Assembly: GCF_024790395.1 (NCBI RefSeq)
Contig: NZ_JAJISC010000001.1
Coordinates: 186,001 to 250,000 of the forward strand
Direction of reading: 5' to 3'
From: Halomonas dongshanensis
Lineage (GTDB): Bacteria > Pseudomonadota > Gammaproteobacteria > Pseudomonadales > Halomonadaceae
DNA length: 64,000 nucleotides
Positions within the stretch are counted from its first letter, which is position 1. Each line of letters begins with the position of its first letter. This document shows positions 17,063 to 25,592 of the stretch, one piece after another. Position numbers and translations under genes: made by a program. The notes under the pieces are model-generated. The model searched no databases. It worked only from the letters and a program-made list of their open reading frames with translations, and was not told the DNA's origin.

Positions 17063-17617
17063 GTGACCGTTTCTAGTCGGCGGCCGCGCTCGCAGCGCGA
17101 TGGGCTGGGGTGGCGACCCGTCGCGGCGCAGCGCCCGGCCATGAGTGCACCCTGGTGGCCGTGGCTGGCCTCGCGCGATTCGCTCACTGCGCGCTTGATC
17201 GAGGCTAGCGCAGGCCGCGCGTTTCACGTGCACCTGGTCGGCCAGGGGGTAGGCGTGCCGACGCGCGACGAAGCTTTGGCGCTGGGGTTGCCTGCCAGAC
17301 GGCACGCCTGGATTCGTGAGGTGGCGCTGTGCGTGGACGAGCGCCCTTGGGTGGTGGCGCGCTCGGTGGCGCCACTCGATCGTACCCTCAAACAGCGCCT
17401 GTTGACGCTGGGCGAGCGCTCTTTGGGAAGCTGGCTGTTTCGCCAGCCCGATCTCGTGCGCGGTGGCCTGGAAGCAACGCCTGCGCAAGCGCCCTTTGGC
17501 GCGTGCCCAAGTCGTTGGGGGCGGCGCTCGATATTTCACCATGGCGCTACCACGCTGCTAGTGCAGGAATTCTTCACCATGGCCATGGCGGATGATTTGC
17601 GCTTGCCGACGCGCTAG
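17063..17617 (+). CDS. ubiC: chorismate lyase
   Basis: UbiC removes pyruvate from chorismate to give 4-hydroxybenzoate, the ring precursor of ubiquinone. The 184-residue protein has the family's REVAL segment (REV-L-CVDE.PWV-ARS), the SLGSWLF segment and the GRRSIF motif near the C-terminus. It starts with GTG at 17063 after GGGGGAG. The next gene, ubiA, uses its product and begins 42 bp after its stop, so the two form a pathway operon. Confidence 0.93.
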   Translation: MTVSSRRPRSQRDGLGWRPVAAQRPAMSAPWWPWLASRDSLTARLIEASAGRAFHVHLVGQGVGVPTRDEALALGLPARRHAWIREVALCVDERPWVVARSVAPLDRTLKQRLLTLGERSLGSWLFRQPDLVRGGLEATPAQAPFGACPSRWGRRSIFHHGATTLLVQEFFTMAMADDLRLPTR

Positions 17618-17659
17618 TCTTGGCCGACGACCGTGGTTGGCGCTTTTGACGAGGTAGAC

Positions 17660-18550
17660 ATGGACAGCTCTTTGTTGCGACCGGTGGGGTGGGCAAGGCT
17701 CCCCGATTTCATTCGTTTGATGCGGCTCGACCGCCCCATCGGCACCTGGCTTTTGATGTGGCCAACGCTATGGGCGCTGTGGCTCGCTGCCGATGGCTTG
17801 CCCGAACGCCATCTGCTGCTGATTTTCGTGGCTGGGGTCTACACCATGCGCGCGGCCGGCTGTGTGATCAACGACTACGCCGATAGGCGCGTCGATGGCC
17901 ACGTCAAGCGCACCCGCCACCGCCCGTTGGCCACCGGGCGCATCGCCGAGCGCGAAGCGCTTACGCTGTTCGTTGCTCTGGTCGCGCTTGCCTTCGTGCT
18001 GGTGCTGTTCACCAACGCCTTCACCGTGATGCTATCGCTTGGCGGCGTGGCGTTGGCGTTCATCTACCCCTTCATGAAGCGCTATACCCATCTGCCTCAG
18101 GTTGTCTTGGGGGCGGCCTTTTCCTGGGCCATTCCCATGGCCTTTGGCGCCGTGTTGGGCTACGTTCCGCTCGAAGGCTGGCTGCTGTTCGCGGCCAACG
18201 TGCTGTGGACCGTGGCCTACGATACCCAGTACGCCATGGTCGACCGTGACGACGACCTTAAAATCGGCATCAAGTCGACCGCGGTGCTGTTTGGCGATGC
18301 CGATCGCGGCATCATCGCCGGGCTGCAAGTGGCGACGCTGGTGCTGCTCTGCGTTGTGGGCGGGCGCCTGGGGTTGGGAGCGTTCTTCTGGCTCGGACTT
18401 TCGGGCATGGCGGCGACCTTTCTCTACCAGCAATGGCTGATTAGCGAGCGCGAGCGCGACCCCTGTTTCCAGGCGTTTCTCAACAATCACTGGTCGGGTT
18501 TGCTGGTGTTTGCCGGTATTGGCCTCAGTTTGTGGCCTGTTGCTGGTTAA
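17660..18550 (+). CDS. ubiA: 4-hydroxybenzoate polyprenyltransferase
   Basis: UbiA attaches the polyprenyl tail to 4-hydroxybenzoate in the inner membrane. The 296-residue protein has about eight or nine membrane helices and both aspartate-rich catalytic motifs: NDYADRRVD near residue 70 and [12 protein letters not shown] near residue 190. The ATG at 17660 follows GAGGTAG; an in-frame ATG at 17633 is less well placed. It completes the ubiC-ubiA pair. Two PhoB boxes for the next gene start 10 bp after its stop. Confidence 0.96.
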   Translation: MDSSLLRPVGWARLPDFIRLMRLDRPIGTWLLMWPTLWALWLAADGLPERHLLLIFVAGVYTMRAAGCVINDYADRRVDGHVKRTRHRPLATGRIAEREALTLFVALVALAFVLVLFTNAFTVMLSLGGVALAFIYPFMKRYTHLPQVVLGAAFSWAIPMAFGAVLGYVPLEGWLLFAANVLWTVAYDTQYAMVDRDDDLKIGIKSTAVLFGDADRGIIAGLQVATLVLLCVVGGRLGLGAFFWLGLSGMAATFLYQQWLISERERDPCFQAFLNNHWSGLLVFAGIGLSLWPVAG

Positions 18551-18559
18551 TTCGCGCCG

Positions 18560-18577
18560 TTGTCATAGAATTGTCAT
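18560..18577 (+). promoter_or_regulatory. PhoB box 1 upstream of phoB
   Basis: TTGTCAT-AGAA-TTGTCAT is two 7-bp direct repeats separated by 4 bp (11-bp pitch), matching the consensus CTGTCAT-N4-CTGTCAT at 12 of 14 repeat positions. A possible -10 (TGAGAT) starts 10 bp downstream, the spacing known for PhoB-activated promoters. It lies 65 bp before the phoB start. Confidence 0.85.
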
Positions 18578-18592
18578 CTCGGCATGGTGAGA

Positions 18593-18610
18593 TTGTCACT
18601 GACCTGTCAT
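18593..18610 (+). promoter_or_regulatory. PhoB box 2 upstream of phoB
   Basis: TTGTCAC-TGAC-CTGTCAT is a second two-unit Pho box with correct 11-bp pitch, 33 bp (three units) downstream of the first and in phase with it. It lies 32 bp upstream of the phoB ATG. Together with box 1 it indicates autoregulation of phoBR by phosphate starvation, as known in E. coli, here with a doubled site. Confidence 0.85.
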
Positions 18611-18642
18611 GGACTCTTTCTGTGTAACCGCGAGGCTTTGGG

Positions 18643-19332
18643 ATGACCGCCAAGACCGTATTGATCGTCGACGATGAAGCGCCCATTCGCGAGATGATCG
18701 CCGTGGCGCTGGAGATGGCAGACTATCGTGTGCTCGAAGCGGACAACGCTCAGGCGGCCCATGCCTTGGTAGTGGACCACCAGCCCGACCTTCTCCTGCT
18801 CGACTGGATGATGCCCGGCACGAGCGGCATCGAGCTCGCGCGGCGGCTCAAGCGCGAGGAAGCCACGGCGGAGCTGCCCATCATCATGCTTACGGCCAAG
18901 GGCGAAGAGGACAACAAAATCCAGGGCCTCGAAGCCGGAGCCGACGACTACATCACCAAGCCCTTCTCGCCGCGTGAGCTGGTGGCCCGGCTCAAGGCGG
19001 TGCTTCGGCGTACCACCCCGCGCGGGGTGGAAGACCCCATCGAGATCAACGGCCTGCTGCTCGATCCGGTGAGCCACCGGGTCAGCGCCGACGGCCGTGC
19101 GCTGGAGATGGGGCCCACCGAATATCGCCTGCTGCAGTTCTTCATGACCCACCAAGAGCGTGCCTATACCCGTAGTCAATTGCTCGATCAGGTCTGGGGC
19201 GGTAACGTCTACGTCGAGGAGCGCACCGTGGACGTGCACATTCGCCGCCTGCGTAAGGCCCTGGGTGATGTGCATCAAGGGTTGATCCAGACCGTGCGCG
19301 GCACTGGGTACCGCTTCTCCGCGCGAGTATAG
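18643..19332 (+). CDS. phoB: phosphate regulon response regulator PhoB
   Basis: This 229-residue OmpR/PhoB-type response regulator has a receiver domain with acidic DDE (residues 10-12), phospho-acceptor Asp54 in LLLDWMMP, the MLTAK Thr and the TKPFSP Lys. Its winged-helix effector domain covers about residues 130-225 and includes [15 protein letters not shown]. It activates the pst operon and other phosphate-starvation genes by binding Pho boxes; two boxes lie directly upstream and one before pstC in this window. phoR follows after 2 bp. Confidence 0.97.
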   Translation: MTAKTVLIVDDEAPIREMIAVALEMADYRVLEADNAQAAHALVVDHQPDLLLLDWMMPGTSGIELARRLKREEATAELPIIMLTAKGEEDNKIQGLEAGADDYITKPFSPRELVARLKAVLRRTTPRGVEDPIEINGLLLDPVSHRVSADGRALEMGPTEYRLLQFFMTHQERAYTRSQLLDQVWGGNVYVEERTVDVHIRRLRKALGDVHQGLIQTVRGTGYRFSARV

Positions 19333-19334
19333 CG

Positions 19335-20621
19335 ATGCGCCTGTGGAGCCGCGAACTCTGGCGTTTGGCGTGGCTCGCGACGCTAGGCGTCTGCCTCGGC
19401 TGGCTCGCCGGTGCCCCGGGGCTGGGTTTGGCGGCGGGGCTTGCTGGCTGTTTGGTCTATCATCTGCGCCAGCTGCGTGCGCTGTTTTTATGGCTCACGC
19501 TTCGCCCTAGCGACGAGCCGCCAGCGGCGCGCGGCATGTGGGGCGAGCTGTTCGATCGGCTGTATCGCTACCAGAAGGGGCAACGGCTGACCCAGAGCCG
19601 CCTGCGCGCCATGCTGGGGCGTATCCAGGAGTCGTCGGAGGCGATGCGCGACAGCGTGGTGATGCTCGATCGCCATGGCGATCTGGAGTGGTGGAACAGT
19701 GCCGCTAGCGAGATGCTGGGGCTTGTGACCGCTCACGATCGCGGCCAGCACATTACCAATCTCCTGCGCGACCCGCGCTTTGTCAGCTACTTCAATGCAC
19801 GTGCCTACGCCGAGCCTCTGACGCTTTCGTCCCCCATCGACGAACGGCGTATCCTGCAGTACCAAATCACCCTCTACGGTGATGACGAGCGCCTGGTAAT
19901 GGCGCGCGACATTACCAGACTTCACCAGTTGGAGCAGATGCGACGCGACTTCGTTGCCAACGTGTCCCACGAGTTACGTACGCCGCTGACGGTGCTCGCG
20001 GGTTACCTCGAAACCTATGAGGATATGGCGGAACAGTTGCCCCCACGGCTAAGTAAGGGTATCCAGCGCATGCAGGAGCAGACCTTGCGAATGCAGAACC
20101 TGGTCAACGACTTGCTGCTGCTATCGCGACTCGAGATCGATCAGGGCGGCGATGATCACGCCGAGCTCGAGGTGGCGCCGTTATTGATGAGCATTGCCGA
20201 AGACGCCCGAGCGCTTTCTCGTCGTCGCCATACGCTGCAGGTGGAAATCGAAAGTAAGAAGCGCCTGCTTGGTAGCGAGCAGGAACTGCGCAGCGCCATC
20301 TCCAACCTCGCGTTCAATGCCGTACGCTATACCCCCGAAGGCAGCACCATCGTGCTGCGCTGGCGCATAGAGGCAAGCGGAGAGGGGTGTATCGAGGTAA
20401 CCGACGATGGCGAAGGCATCGATCCCATACATATTCCCCGCCTCACCGAACGCTTTTACCGCGTCGACAAAGGGCGCAGTGCGGCAACCGGCGGTACCGG
20501 TCTCGGGCTGGCCATTGCCAAGCACGTGCTCTTGCGCCATCAGGCGCAACTAACGATTACTTCCTCTCCGGGTAAAGGGGCGAGTTTTTATTGCCGATTC
20601 CCTGCCGGTCGTTTGCGTTAG
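19335..20621 (+). CDS. phoR: phosphate regulon sensor histidine kinase PhoR
   Basis: This 428-residue kinase has two N-terminal membrane segments with no real periplasmic domain (residues 8-55), a PAS domain (about 95-195), the H-box NVSHELRTPLT with His212, and a HATPase domain with the N-box (NLAFNAVRYTPEG), DDGEGI and TGGTGLGL motifs. The absence of a sensor domain fits the model in which PhoR reads phosphate status through PstSCAB and PhoU, which are encoded 2-7 kb downstream on the other strand. Confidence 0.97.
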   Translation: MRLWSRELWRLAWLATLGVCLGWLAGAPGLGLAAGLAGCLVYHLRQLRALFLWLTLRPSDEPPAARGMWGELFDRLYRYQKGQRLTQSRLRAMLGRIQESSEAMRDSVVMLDRHGDLEWWNSAASEMLGLVTAHDRGQHITNLLRDPRFVSYFNARAYAEPLTLSSPIDERRILQYQITLYGDDERLVMARDITRLHQLEQMRRDFVANVSHELRTPLTVLAGYLETYEDMAEQLPPRLSKGIQRMQEQTLRMQNLVNDLLLLSRLEIDQGGDDHAELEVAPLLMSIAEDARALSRRRHTLQVEIESKKRLLGSEQELRSAISNLAFNAVRYTPEGSTIVLRWRIEASGEGCIEVTDDGEGIDPIHIPRLTERFYRVDKGRSAATGGTGLGLAIAKHVLLRHQAQLTITSSPGKGASFYCRFPAGRLR

Positions 20622-21064
20622 AAAGGCCGGTGCTGGCGTTTTATCGCTGTAGCGCCACGAACCATTTACCACGGGCTATTTAGTACGAGCTATCTACTAC
20701 GAACTATCTAGCGCGAAATATTTCAAGCGCGCGAATCCTGCCTCTTCTTTAGCGATTTTGTTATGTAACGTCGAGTGTCTAAGTGTGCCAGTGTGTCACG
20801 CAGGGCGTTCATCTATGTCTCATGTGTCATTTCGATACACATAAGTGAGCAGTTGTTGCCGTTGAATCAAACCGGGATTAATTCTTTTATCATATATAAG
20901 TTATTGAAAATGAATGATTTAAAAGTCTTGTCGAATAATTGGCATGCCGTCTGCAACACTCTGGTCAAGGAAGCCAACCGCTAGTGAATCTTAATTGGCA
21001 TACTCGATTAGGCTTTACTCTTCCTTCACTTTAAGCGGTCTAACAGCGATCTAGGAGGTGGGAT
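20622..21064. other. 443-bp gap between phoR and the acidic secreted protein gene
   Basis: This stretch is AT-richer than its surroundings. It holds the degenerate 14-bp repeat array described separately (20658-20727) and a dyad ATGTGT-N9-ACACAT (20822-20842) that may be a regulator site. An open frame at 20775-20984 encodes an unconvincing 69-residue peptide without a good ribosome site. No tRNA, strong terminator or Pho box is visible. The last 15 bp carry the strong AGGAGGTGGG site of the next gene. Confidence 0.6.
20658..20727. repeat. five degenerate 14-bp tandem repeats after phoR
   Basis: Five consecutive 14-mers begin with CG and share a CTAT-T core: CGAACCATTTACCA, CGGGCTATTTAGTA, CGAGCTATCTACTA, CGAACTATCTAGCG, CGAAATATTTCAAG. 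Neighbouring units agree at about 8-11 of 14 positions. The array sits 37 bp after the phoR stop. It could be an ageing slippage array or a multi-site binding region. Confidence 0.65.
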
Positions 21065-21403
21065 ATGATGTCCAAGGAATTTCTCAAGAAAGCTGGCATT
21101 CTCGGTGTGTCGTTCGGTCTGATGGCTAGCCCGCTGGCCTTTGCACAGACTTCTTCTGTCCAAGAAGGTACGTCGATCGAAGAGAACCAAGATGACTACG
21201 TGGATCAGGAACCGGTCCAGCCGCAGTCTGAGCACACTCCTGATCCGGCACAGTACGATGTCGAAGATCTAGAGTATGACGAAGGCGATCAGGTCAACGT
21301 AACCGAGCCGCATTCGCACGGTGAGCATAACCACACTGCGACCAATAGTGATGACGCTACCTTTGATGGACCGGAAGAAGTGGTAGAACGTAATCACGAC
21401 TAA
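21065..21403 (+). CDS. small acidic exported protein with a histidine cluster (unknown function)
   Basis: This 112-residue protein has a clear Sec signal peptide (positive KEFLKK, hydrophobic core, cleavage about AFA-QT at residues 27/28). The mature part is very acidic, with many Asp, Glu and Gln, and has a HSHGEHNH cluster at residues 83-90. A near-perfect ribosome site (AGGAGGTGGG) precedes the ATG; a second ATG follows directly and could also be used. I do not recognise a family. The histidine cluster suggests metal binding and the acidity suits a halophile's periplasm, but both are inference. The regulatory RNA promoter begins only 8 bp after its stop. Confidence 0.75.
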   Translation: MMSKEFLKKAGILGVSFGLMASPLAFAQTSSVQEGTSIEENQDDYVDQEPVQPQSEHTPDPAQYDVEDLEYDEGDQVNVTEPHSHGEHNHTATNSDDATFDGPEEVVERNHD

Positions 21404-21410
21404 AATTTAG

Positions 21411-21439
21411 TTACATTGTTTTACCGTTTGGCATAGTCT
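21411..21439 (+). promoter_or_regulatory. sigma70-type promoter of the CsrB/RsmZ-like RNA
   Basis: TTACAT (21411-21416), a 17-bp spacer, then TAGTCT (21434-21439) form a plausible -35/-10 pair. They place transcription start at about 21445-21447, immediately before the first GGA motif. No clear GacA upstream activating sequence (TGTAAG-N6-CTTACA) was found by eye. Confidence 0.55.
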
Positions 21440-21444
21440 TACTA

Positions 21445-21650
21445 CGCTCAGGATGGAGCAAAGTGCAGACAAGGATGTCAGAAGGACGGCAAGGATGAAC
21501 ATCTGATTCAAGGATTGAATCAAGCGGCAAACAACAGCGTGAGTGAGGGCTAAGTTCCAGGGTTGGAATTCCCGCAAAAGGATAGGAAGCTTACGTTACG
21601 TATTGATCCGCTAGCAGTACTTAGAGACCCCGCCTCGGCGGGGTCTAATT
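21445..21650 (+). ncRNA. CsrB/RsmY/RsmZ-like CsrA-sequestering small RNA
   Basis: Nine GGA motifs fall within about 137 bases (at 21451, 21455, 21473, 21484, 21493, 21512, 21565, 21580, 21585), several of them AAGGA or CAGGA. Two sit in ideal hairpin loops: GACA-AGGA-TGTC (21468-21479) and GATTCA-AGGAT-TGAATC (21505-21521). The RNA ends in a 10-bp GC-rich terminator stem. There is no convincing open frame. Dense, stem-displayed GGA motifs are the signature of RNAs that titrate the translational repressor CsrA/RsmA and that are usually activated by the GacS/GacA system. The csrA gene itself is outside this window. Exact ends are estimated from the promoter and terminator. Confidence 0.85.
21625..21646 (+). 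terminator. Rho-independent terminator of the CsrB-like RNA
   Basis: AGACCCCGCC and GGCGGGGTCT form a perfect 10-bp stem around TC (a real loop would open one or two pairs), followed by AATTGTTTAT. It ends the regulatory RNA. Confidence 0.85.
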
Positions 21651-21801
21651 GTTTATATCTGCTTCACATCTTTATTTCATCCCTATGGTCTTACTCGTCT
21701 TTCTTCATTTACTTTTCTTCTTGATTTTTTAGCTTACAAAATATTTGGCCTATAGCTTCTTGCAATACGACTATATATCCATACGTCTATATGTAAGAGC
21801 T

Positions 21802-22563
21802 TTAATCGCTTGACGCCCTGTTTACGTCTCTTGCGTTTCCTATTCGGTATGGCGGACTGCGGTAATAGGCATCCCACATCAGTACGCTACCCGCAACCGC
21901 GCCAGGAATGAGAAACAGGTTGGCCAACGGAACCCAGGTGATGATGACGATCAAACCCCCATAGCTCAGCGTCGGCCACCAGCGGCTCGCGAGGCGCTTG
22001 CGCATGTCGGCAAAGCTCACCTTGTTGTTGTCCATTGGGTAGTCGAGGTAGGTGATGGCCATGACCCAGGCGGAAAAGAGCGCCCAAAGCAGCGGGGCGA
22101 GCACGTTGACGCCGGGAATCCAGCTGAGCACGAAAAGCCCCGCCGCCCTAGGCAAGATGTAGCCGAGTTTGACCAGCTCGCGACCCACGGCATCGATGGC
22201 GGTTTTGCCTAGGCCACGGTCGTCGAGCGGTTCGTGCTGGGTAGCGCGGCGCTCTACTTCGGCGGCGAGAAAGCCGTAGAAGGGCGCGGCGATGAGATGA
22301 GTCACCAGGGTGAAGGTGAAAAAGATCACCACCAGCAAGCTCACCACGAACAGTGGCCAGATCAACCAGTCGAGCCAGCCAAGCCAGCTAGGTACCAGGC
22401 TCATCCAGTAGGCCAGCCAGCCGTTGAAGCGGTTGACCACCAGCGTCAGCATGACCGCGTAGACCAGCAAATTGACCAGGATGGGAAAGAAGACGTAGCG
22501 CCGCAGGCCAGGGCGGTAGACGAGGCGCGTGCCGCGGCTCAGCGCGGTAATGGCGTCGAGCAT
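21802..22563 (-). CDS. cysZ: sulfate transporter CysZ
   Basis: This 253-residue inner-membrane protein of the CysZ/EI24 family has four or more membrane segments, the RPGLRRYVFFPILVN segment near the N-terminus and the LDYPMDNNKVSFADMR stretch that is typical of CysZ. It imports sulfate for cysteine synthesis. The start at 22563 follows GCGAGGAA; an ATG at 22590 would place translation inside the hairpin after phoU. It is the last gene of the minus-strand cluster but is probably transcribed separately from phoU. About 150 bp of AT-rich, gene-free DNA separate its stop from the regulatory RNA terminator. Confidence 0.92.
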   Translation of the reverse strand: MLDAITALSRGTRLVYRPGLRRYVFFPILVNLLVYAVMLTLVVNRFNGWLAYWMSLVPSWLGWLDWLIWPLFVVSLLVVIFFTFTLVTHLIAAPFYGFLAAEVERRATQHEPLDDRGLGKTAIDAVGRELVKLGYILPRAAGLFVLSWIPGVNVLAPLLWALFSAWVMAITYLDYPMDNNKVSFADMRKRLASRWWPTLSYGGLIVIITWVPLANLFLIPGAVAGSVLMWDAYYRSPPYRIGNARDVNRASSD

Positions 22564-22590
22564 GAGGGAGTTCCTCGCAGTAATAGACAT

Positions 22591-22612
22591 CGGACGGCGT
22601 TCACGCCGTCCG
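22591..22612 (-). terminator. hairpin between phoU and cysZ
   Basis: CGGACGGCGT-TC-ACGCCGTCCG is a perfect 10-bp inverted repeat 29 bp beyond the phoU stop. It has no strong U-tract on the minus strand, so it may be a weak terminator or an mRNA-stabilising hairpin. It supports the shorter cysZ start. Confidence 0.5.
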
Positions 22613-22641
22613 CGCTATTGCAAAAGGAATCCTGCGGCGAA

Positions 22642-23367
22642 TCAAGACTTTTTTAGTACCTGATCGCTGAGCTTAGCGGGATCGCTGTGACGGATGTCGA
22701 GCCCCTTGACCAGATAGACCACGTATTCGGCGAGGTTGTTGGCATGGTCGCCGACGCGCTCGAGGGCGCGCAGCACCCACATGATGCTGAGTACCGAGCT
22801 GATGGCGCGGGAATCCTCCATCATAAAGGTCATTAGCGAGCGCATGGCGCTGCCGTACTCATCGTCCACCGACTCATCCTCACGCACCACCTGCATGGCA
22901 AGCTCGGTATCGAAACGTGCAAAGGCGGTGAGGGCATCGCGCAGCATCTTGCGCACGTGTTCGCTAATGTGGCGCACCTCGACCAAACCGCGCACCGTAC
23001 TGGTACTCTCGCTCAGCGTCAGGGCGTTACGGGCGATCTTGCTGGCCTCGTCGCCGATGCGCTCGAGATCCGAGGTGGCTCGAATCACCGCCAGTACCAA
23101 GCGCAGGTCGGAGGCTGCTGGCTGGCGGCGCGCCAGTACGCGGGTACACTCATCGTCGATCTGCAACTGCAGGTCGTTCACCTGACGGTCGTTGTCGCGC
23201 ACCTTCTCGGCCAGGCGGCTGTCGCCTTCGAGCAGCGCAATCACTGCGTCCTGAACCTGTTTTTCCACCAGGCCGCCCATGGCCATCAGGTGGGTCTTCA
23301 ACTCCTCCAGTTCCTGGTTGAACTGGCGGGAGATATGCTGGCTATGCGTATCGCTGGTGATATCCAT
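22642..23367 (-). CDS. phoU: phosphate signalling protein PhoU
   Basis: This 241-residue protein is made of two repeated three-helix PhoU domains, with metal-binding E-x-x-x-D type stretches (DLERIGDEASKIAR and ALERVGDHANNLAEY). PhoU links the PstSCAB transporter to PhoR and keeps the Pho regulon off when phosphate is ample. The ATG at 23367 follows CAGGAGAA. It is the last gene of the pst operon and begins 27 bp after pstB ends. Confidence 0.97.
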   Translation of the reverse strand: MDITSDTHSQHISRQFNQELEELKTHLMAMGGLVEKQVQDAVIALLEGDSRLAEKVRDNDRQVNDLQLQIDDECTRVLARRQPAASDLRLVLAVIRATSDLERIGDEASKIARNALTLSESTSTVRGLVEVRHISEHVRKMLRDALTAFARFDTELAMQVVREDESVDDEYGSAMRSLMTFMMEDSRAISSVLSIMWVLRALERVGDHANNLAEYVVYLVKGLDIRHSDPAKLSDQVLKKS

Positions 23368-23394
23368 GGGGTTCTCCTGGGAGAAGAGCACGGG

Positions 23395-24195
23395 CTAGGA
23401 AAGGCGTCCCGTGATGTAGTCTTCGGTGCGCTGCAGCCGCGGGTTGGTGAAGACCTGATCCGTCGACCCATACTCCACCAGCGCCCCCTGCTGCAAAAAG
23501 GCGGTGTAGTCGGAAACGCGGGCGGCCTGCTGCATGTTGTGAGTGACCAGTATTAGCGTGAGTTGGCTTTTCAAGTTACGAATGAGCTCCTCGATCTTGA
23601 GCGTCGAGATGGGGTCCAAGGCCGAAGCGGGCTCATCGAGCAGCAACACCTCGGGCTCTACCGCCAGCGTACGCGCGATCACTAACCGCTGCTGTTGGCC
23701 GCCGGAAAGCTGCCACGCCGAGCGGTGCAGGCGGTCCTTGACCTCGTCCCACAGCGCTGCCGCGCTGAGTGCCCACTCGATGCGATCGTCGCGCTGACGC
23801 TTGGGCAGGCGCTTTTGTAGCCGCAGTCCAAAGGCCACGTTCTCGTAGATCGACATCGGGAAGGGGTTAGGCGTCTGAAACACCATGCCCACCCGACGCC
23901 TGAGCTCGCTGACATCGAGCTTGGGATCGTGAATGTCGCGTCCTTCGAGCGCGATGCGGCCCTCGGCCCTGGCCGACTCGTTCAAATCGTGCAGGCGGTT
24001 GATCGCGCGCAGCAGCGTCGATTTCCCGCACCCCGAAGGGCCAATGAACGCCGTGACCCGGTGCCGAGGTATCTGCAGCGTCAAATCGCGCAGTGCAGGT
24101 TTGCCGCCGTAGGCCAGCGAAAACCCTTCGATGCTCAGGCTGCACGCCTCGGCCGCGAAGGTGGGCATGGGTGGGTTCGATGACGGCGCTAGCAT
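23395..24195 (-). CDS. pstB: phosphate ABC transporter ATPase PstB
   Basis: This 266-residue ABC ATPase has Walker [11 protein letters not shown]-loop [14 protein letters not shown] (the PNPF-MSIY wording is typical of PstB), signature LSGGQQQR, Walker [13 protein letters not shown] and the switch His in VTHNMQQ. It powers high-affinity phosphate uptake. Its start overlaps the pstA stop by 7 bp. Confidence 0.97.
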   Translation of the reverse strand: MLAPSSNPPMPTFAAEACSLSIEGFSLAYGGKPALRDLTLQIPRHRVTAFIGPSGCGKSTLLRAINRLHDLNESARAEGRIALEGRDIHDPKLDVSELRRRVGMVFQTPNPFPMSIYENVAFGLRLQKRLPKRQRDDRIEWALSAAALWDEVKDRLHRSAWQLSGGQQQRLVIARTLAVEPEVLLLDEPASALDPISTLKIEELIRNLKSQLTLILVTHNMQQAARVSDYTAFLQQGALVEYGSTDQVFTNPRLQRTEDYITGRLS

Positions 24196-25592
24196 TCGCC
24201 TCCCCGTTGGCGTCTTAGATGATGACGCAGAAATATGGCAGTTATGTTAAGCACCAGCACGATAGCGACCAGCAGCGCCGCCGTGGCGTAGATCAGCGGG
24301 ATGGCGGCCTGGACGTCCTCGCCGTGAAAGGCGGTATCGAACAGATGGTAGCCAAGGTGCATGAACTTGCGCTCCAGGTGCAGATAGGGGAAGTCACCGT
24401 CTAGCGGCACTTGAGGGGCGAGCTTGGCGACCCCCACCAACATCAGCGGCGCCACCTCGCCAGCGGCGCGGGCCACGGCGAGAATCACCCCGGTCAGCAT
24501 CGCCGGGGTCGCCATGGGCAGCACGATACGCGTCAGCATCTCCAGGCGCGTGGCCCCCAACGCCATCGCGCCTTCACGCTGAGCATCGGGAATACGTGCA
24601 AGCCCCTCTTCGGTGGCTACGATCACAACCGGCAGGGTCAACAGCGCCAGGGTCAGCGAGGCCCATAGCAGCCCGCCGGTGCCGAAGGTGGGAGAGGGCA
24701 GGGTATCGCTGAAGAACCACTCGTCCAGCGAGCCGCCGATACCGTAGACGAATACTCCAAGCCCAAAGACGCCGTACACGATCGACGGCACGCCAGCGAG
24801 GTTGCGCACGCCGATGCGCACGAGCCGCGTCAGCCGCCCCTGATGGGCGATTTCGTTAAGGTAGATGGCCGCTAGCACGCCAAAGGGCGTGACGATCACC
24901 GACATCAAAATCACCATCAGCACGGTGCCGAAGATGGCGGGCCAGACGCCACCGCCGGTATTGGCCGCGCGCGGCCCCTCGCTTAGAAAGCGCCACAGGC
25001 CGTTTTGCCAGGCGTTCAGCTTCTCCCATAAAGAGAGCGCATTGGGCGCCTGGGCGTGAAGCACGCCGCTCAAGGGCTGCATCAAAGAAGCGCCACTTGC
25101 GGTTTCGAGAGTTAGCGTGGCTAAAGACCGTGCGCTGGGAGGAAGGGCTAGCTGCGCTTGAAGCTCTTTCCAGGCCGCTTCGCCCTCCAGATGCCCGTTG
25201 GCGCTTTCGAAGGCGACGAGGCGGCCGATGAAATCGCCCCAGGGCGTGCGCTCGAGACGAATCACGTCATCAGGCGTGCGCGTAGAGACGATGTCGTCGA
25301 CCGCGACCCAGCGCCAGCGCTGGCCGTCGCTGTCCTGATTACCGGTGAAGTAGAGCCGTTCTTGGCCCTGCTGCGCGGGCAGCGCCGTCTCGCGAATGGG
25401 CTGTCCCGCCAGCGTCTCGCCGGAGCGCAGGGTGACCTCCTGCAGGGGAGCGGGCCAAAAGTGGCCAAGCCCCCGAGTGGCCAGGAGCCCCACCAACATG
25501 ATGAGCAACAGCAGTGACAGCGCTAAGCTCGCGGCGCAGAGCCATGGCCACAGATGATCCAGCGTCGAGCGGCGTAAGGTCGTGCGCATCAC
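24189..25592 (-). CDS. pstA: phosphate ABC transporter permease PstA, long form
   Basis: This 467-residue permease has one helix near the N-terminus, a soluble insertion of about 170 residues (roughly 45-215), and then the usual five-helix permease domain with the EAA loop [22 protein letters not shown] in segments. The insertion corresponds to the extended PstA form of gammaproteobacteria rather than the roughly 290-residue E. coli form. It overlaps pstC by 4 bp upstream and pstB by 7 bp downstream. Confidence 0.95.
   Translation of the reverse strand: MMRTTLRRSTLDHLWPWLCAASLALSLLLLIMLVGLLATRGLGHFWPAPLQEVTLRSGETLAGQPIRETALPAQQGQERLYFTGNQDSDGQRWRWVAVDDIVSTRTPDDVIRLERTPWGDFIGRLVAFESANGHLEGEAAWKELQAQLALPPSARSLATLTLETASGASLMQPLSGVLHAQAPNALSLWEKLNAWQNGLWRFLSEGPRAANTGGGVWPAIFGTVLMVILMSVIVTPFGVLAAIYLNEIAHQGRLTRLVRIGVRNLAGVPSIVYGVFGLGVFVYGIGGSLDEWFFSDTLPSPTFGTGGLLWASLTLALLTLPVVIVATEEGLARIPDAQREGAMALGATRLEMLTRIVLPMATPAMLTGVILAVARAAGEVAPLMLVGVAKLAPQVPLDGDFPYLHLERKFMHLGYHLFDTAFHGEDVQAAIPLIYATAALLVAIVLVLNITAIFLRHHLRRQRGGEC

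Noticed and set aside
20775..20984. 69-codon open frame between phoR and the acidic protein gene
   Set aside because: No ribosome site, cysteine- and isoleucine-rich composition unlike neighbouring genes, and no recognisable domain; treated as non-coding.
21765..21796. 16-bp near-tandem repeat (ATACGACTATATATCC / ATACGTCTATATGTAA) downstream of cysZ
   Set aside because: Twelve of sixteen positions agree, but the region is AT-rich and low in complexity; it could be chance, so it is mentioned only as a weak extra case.
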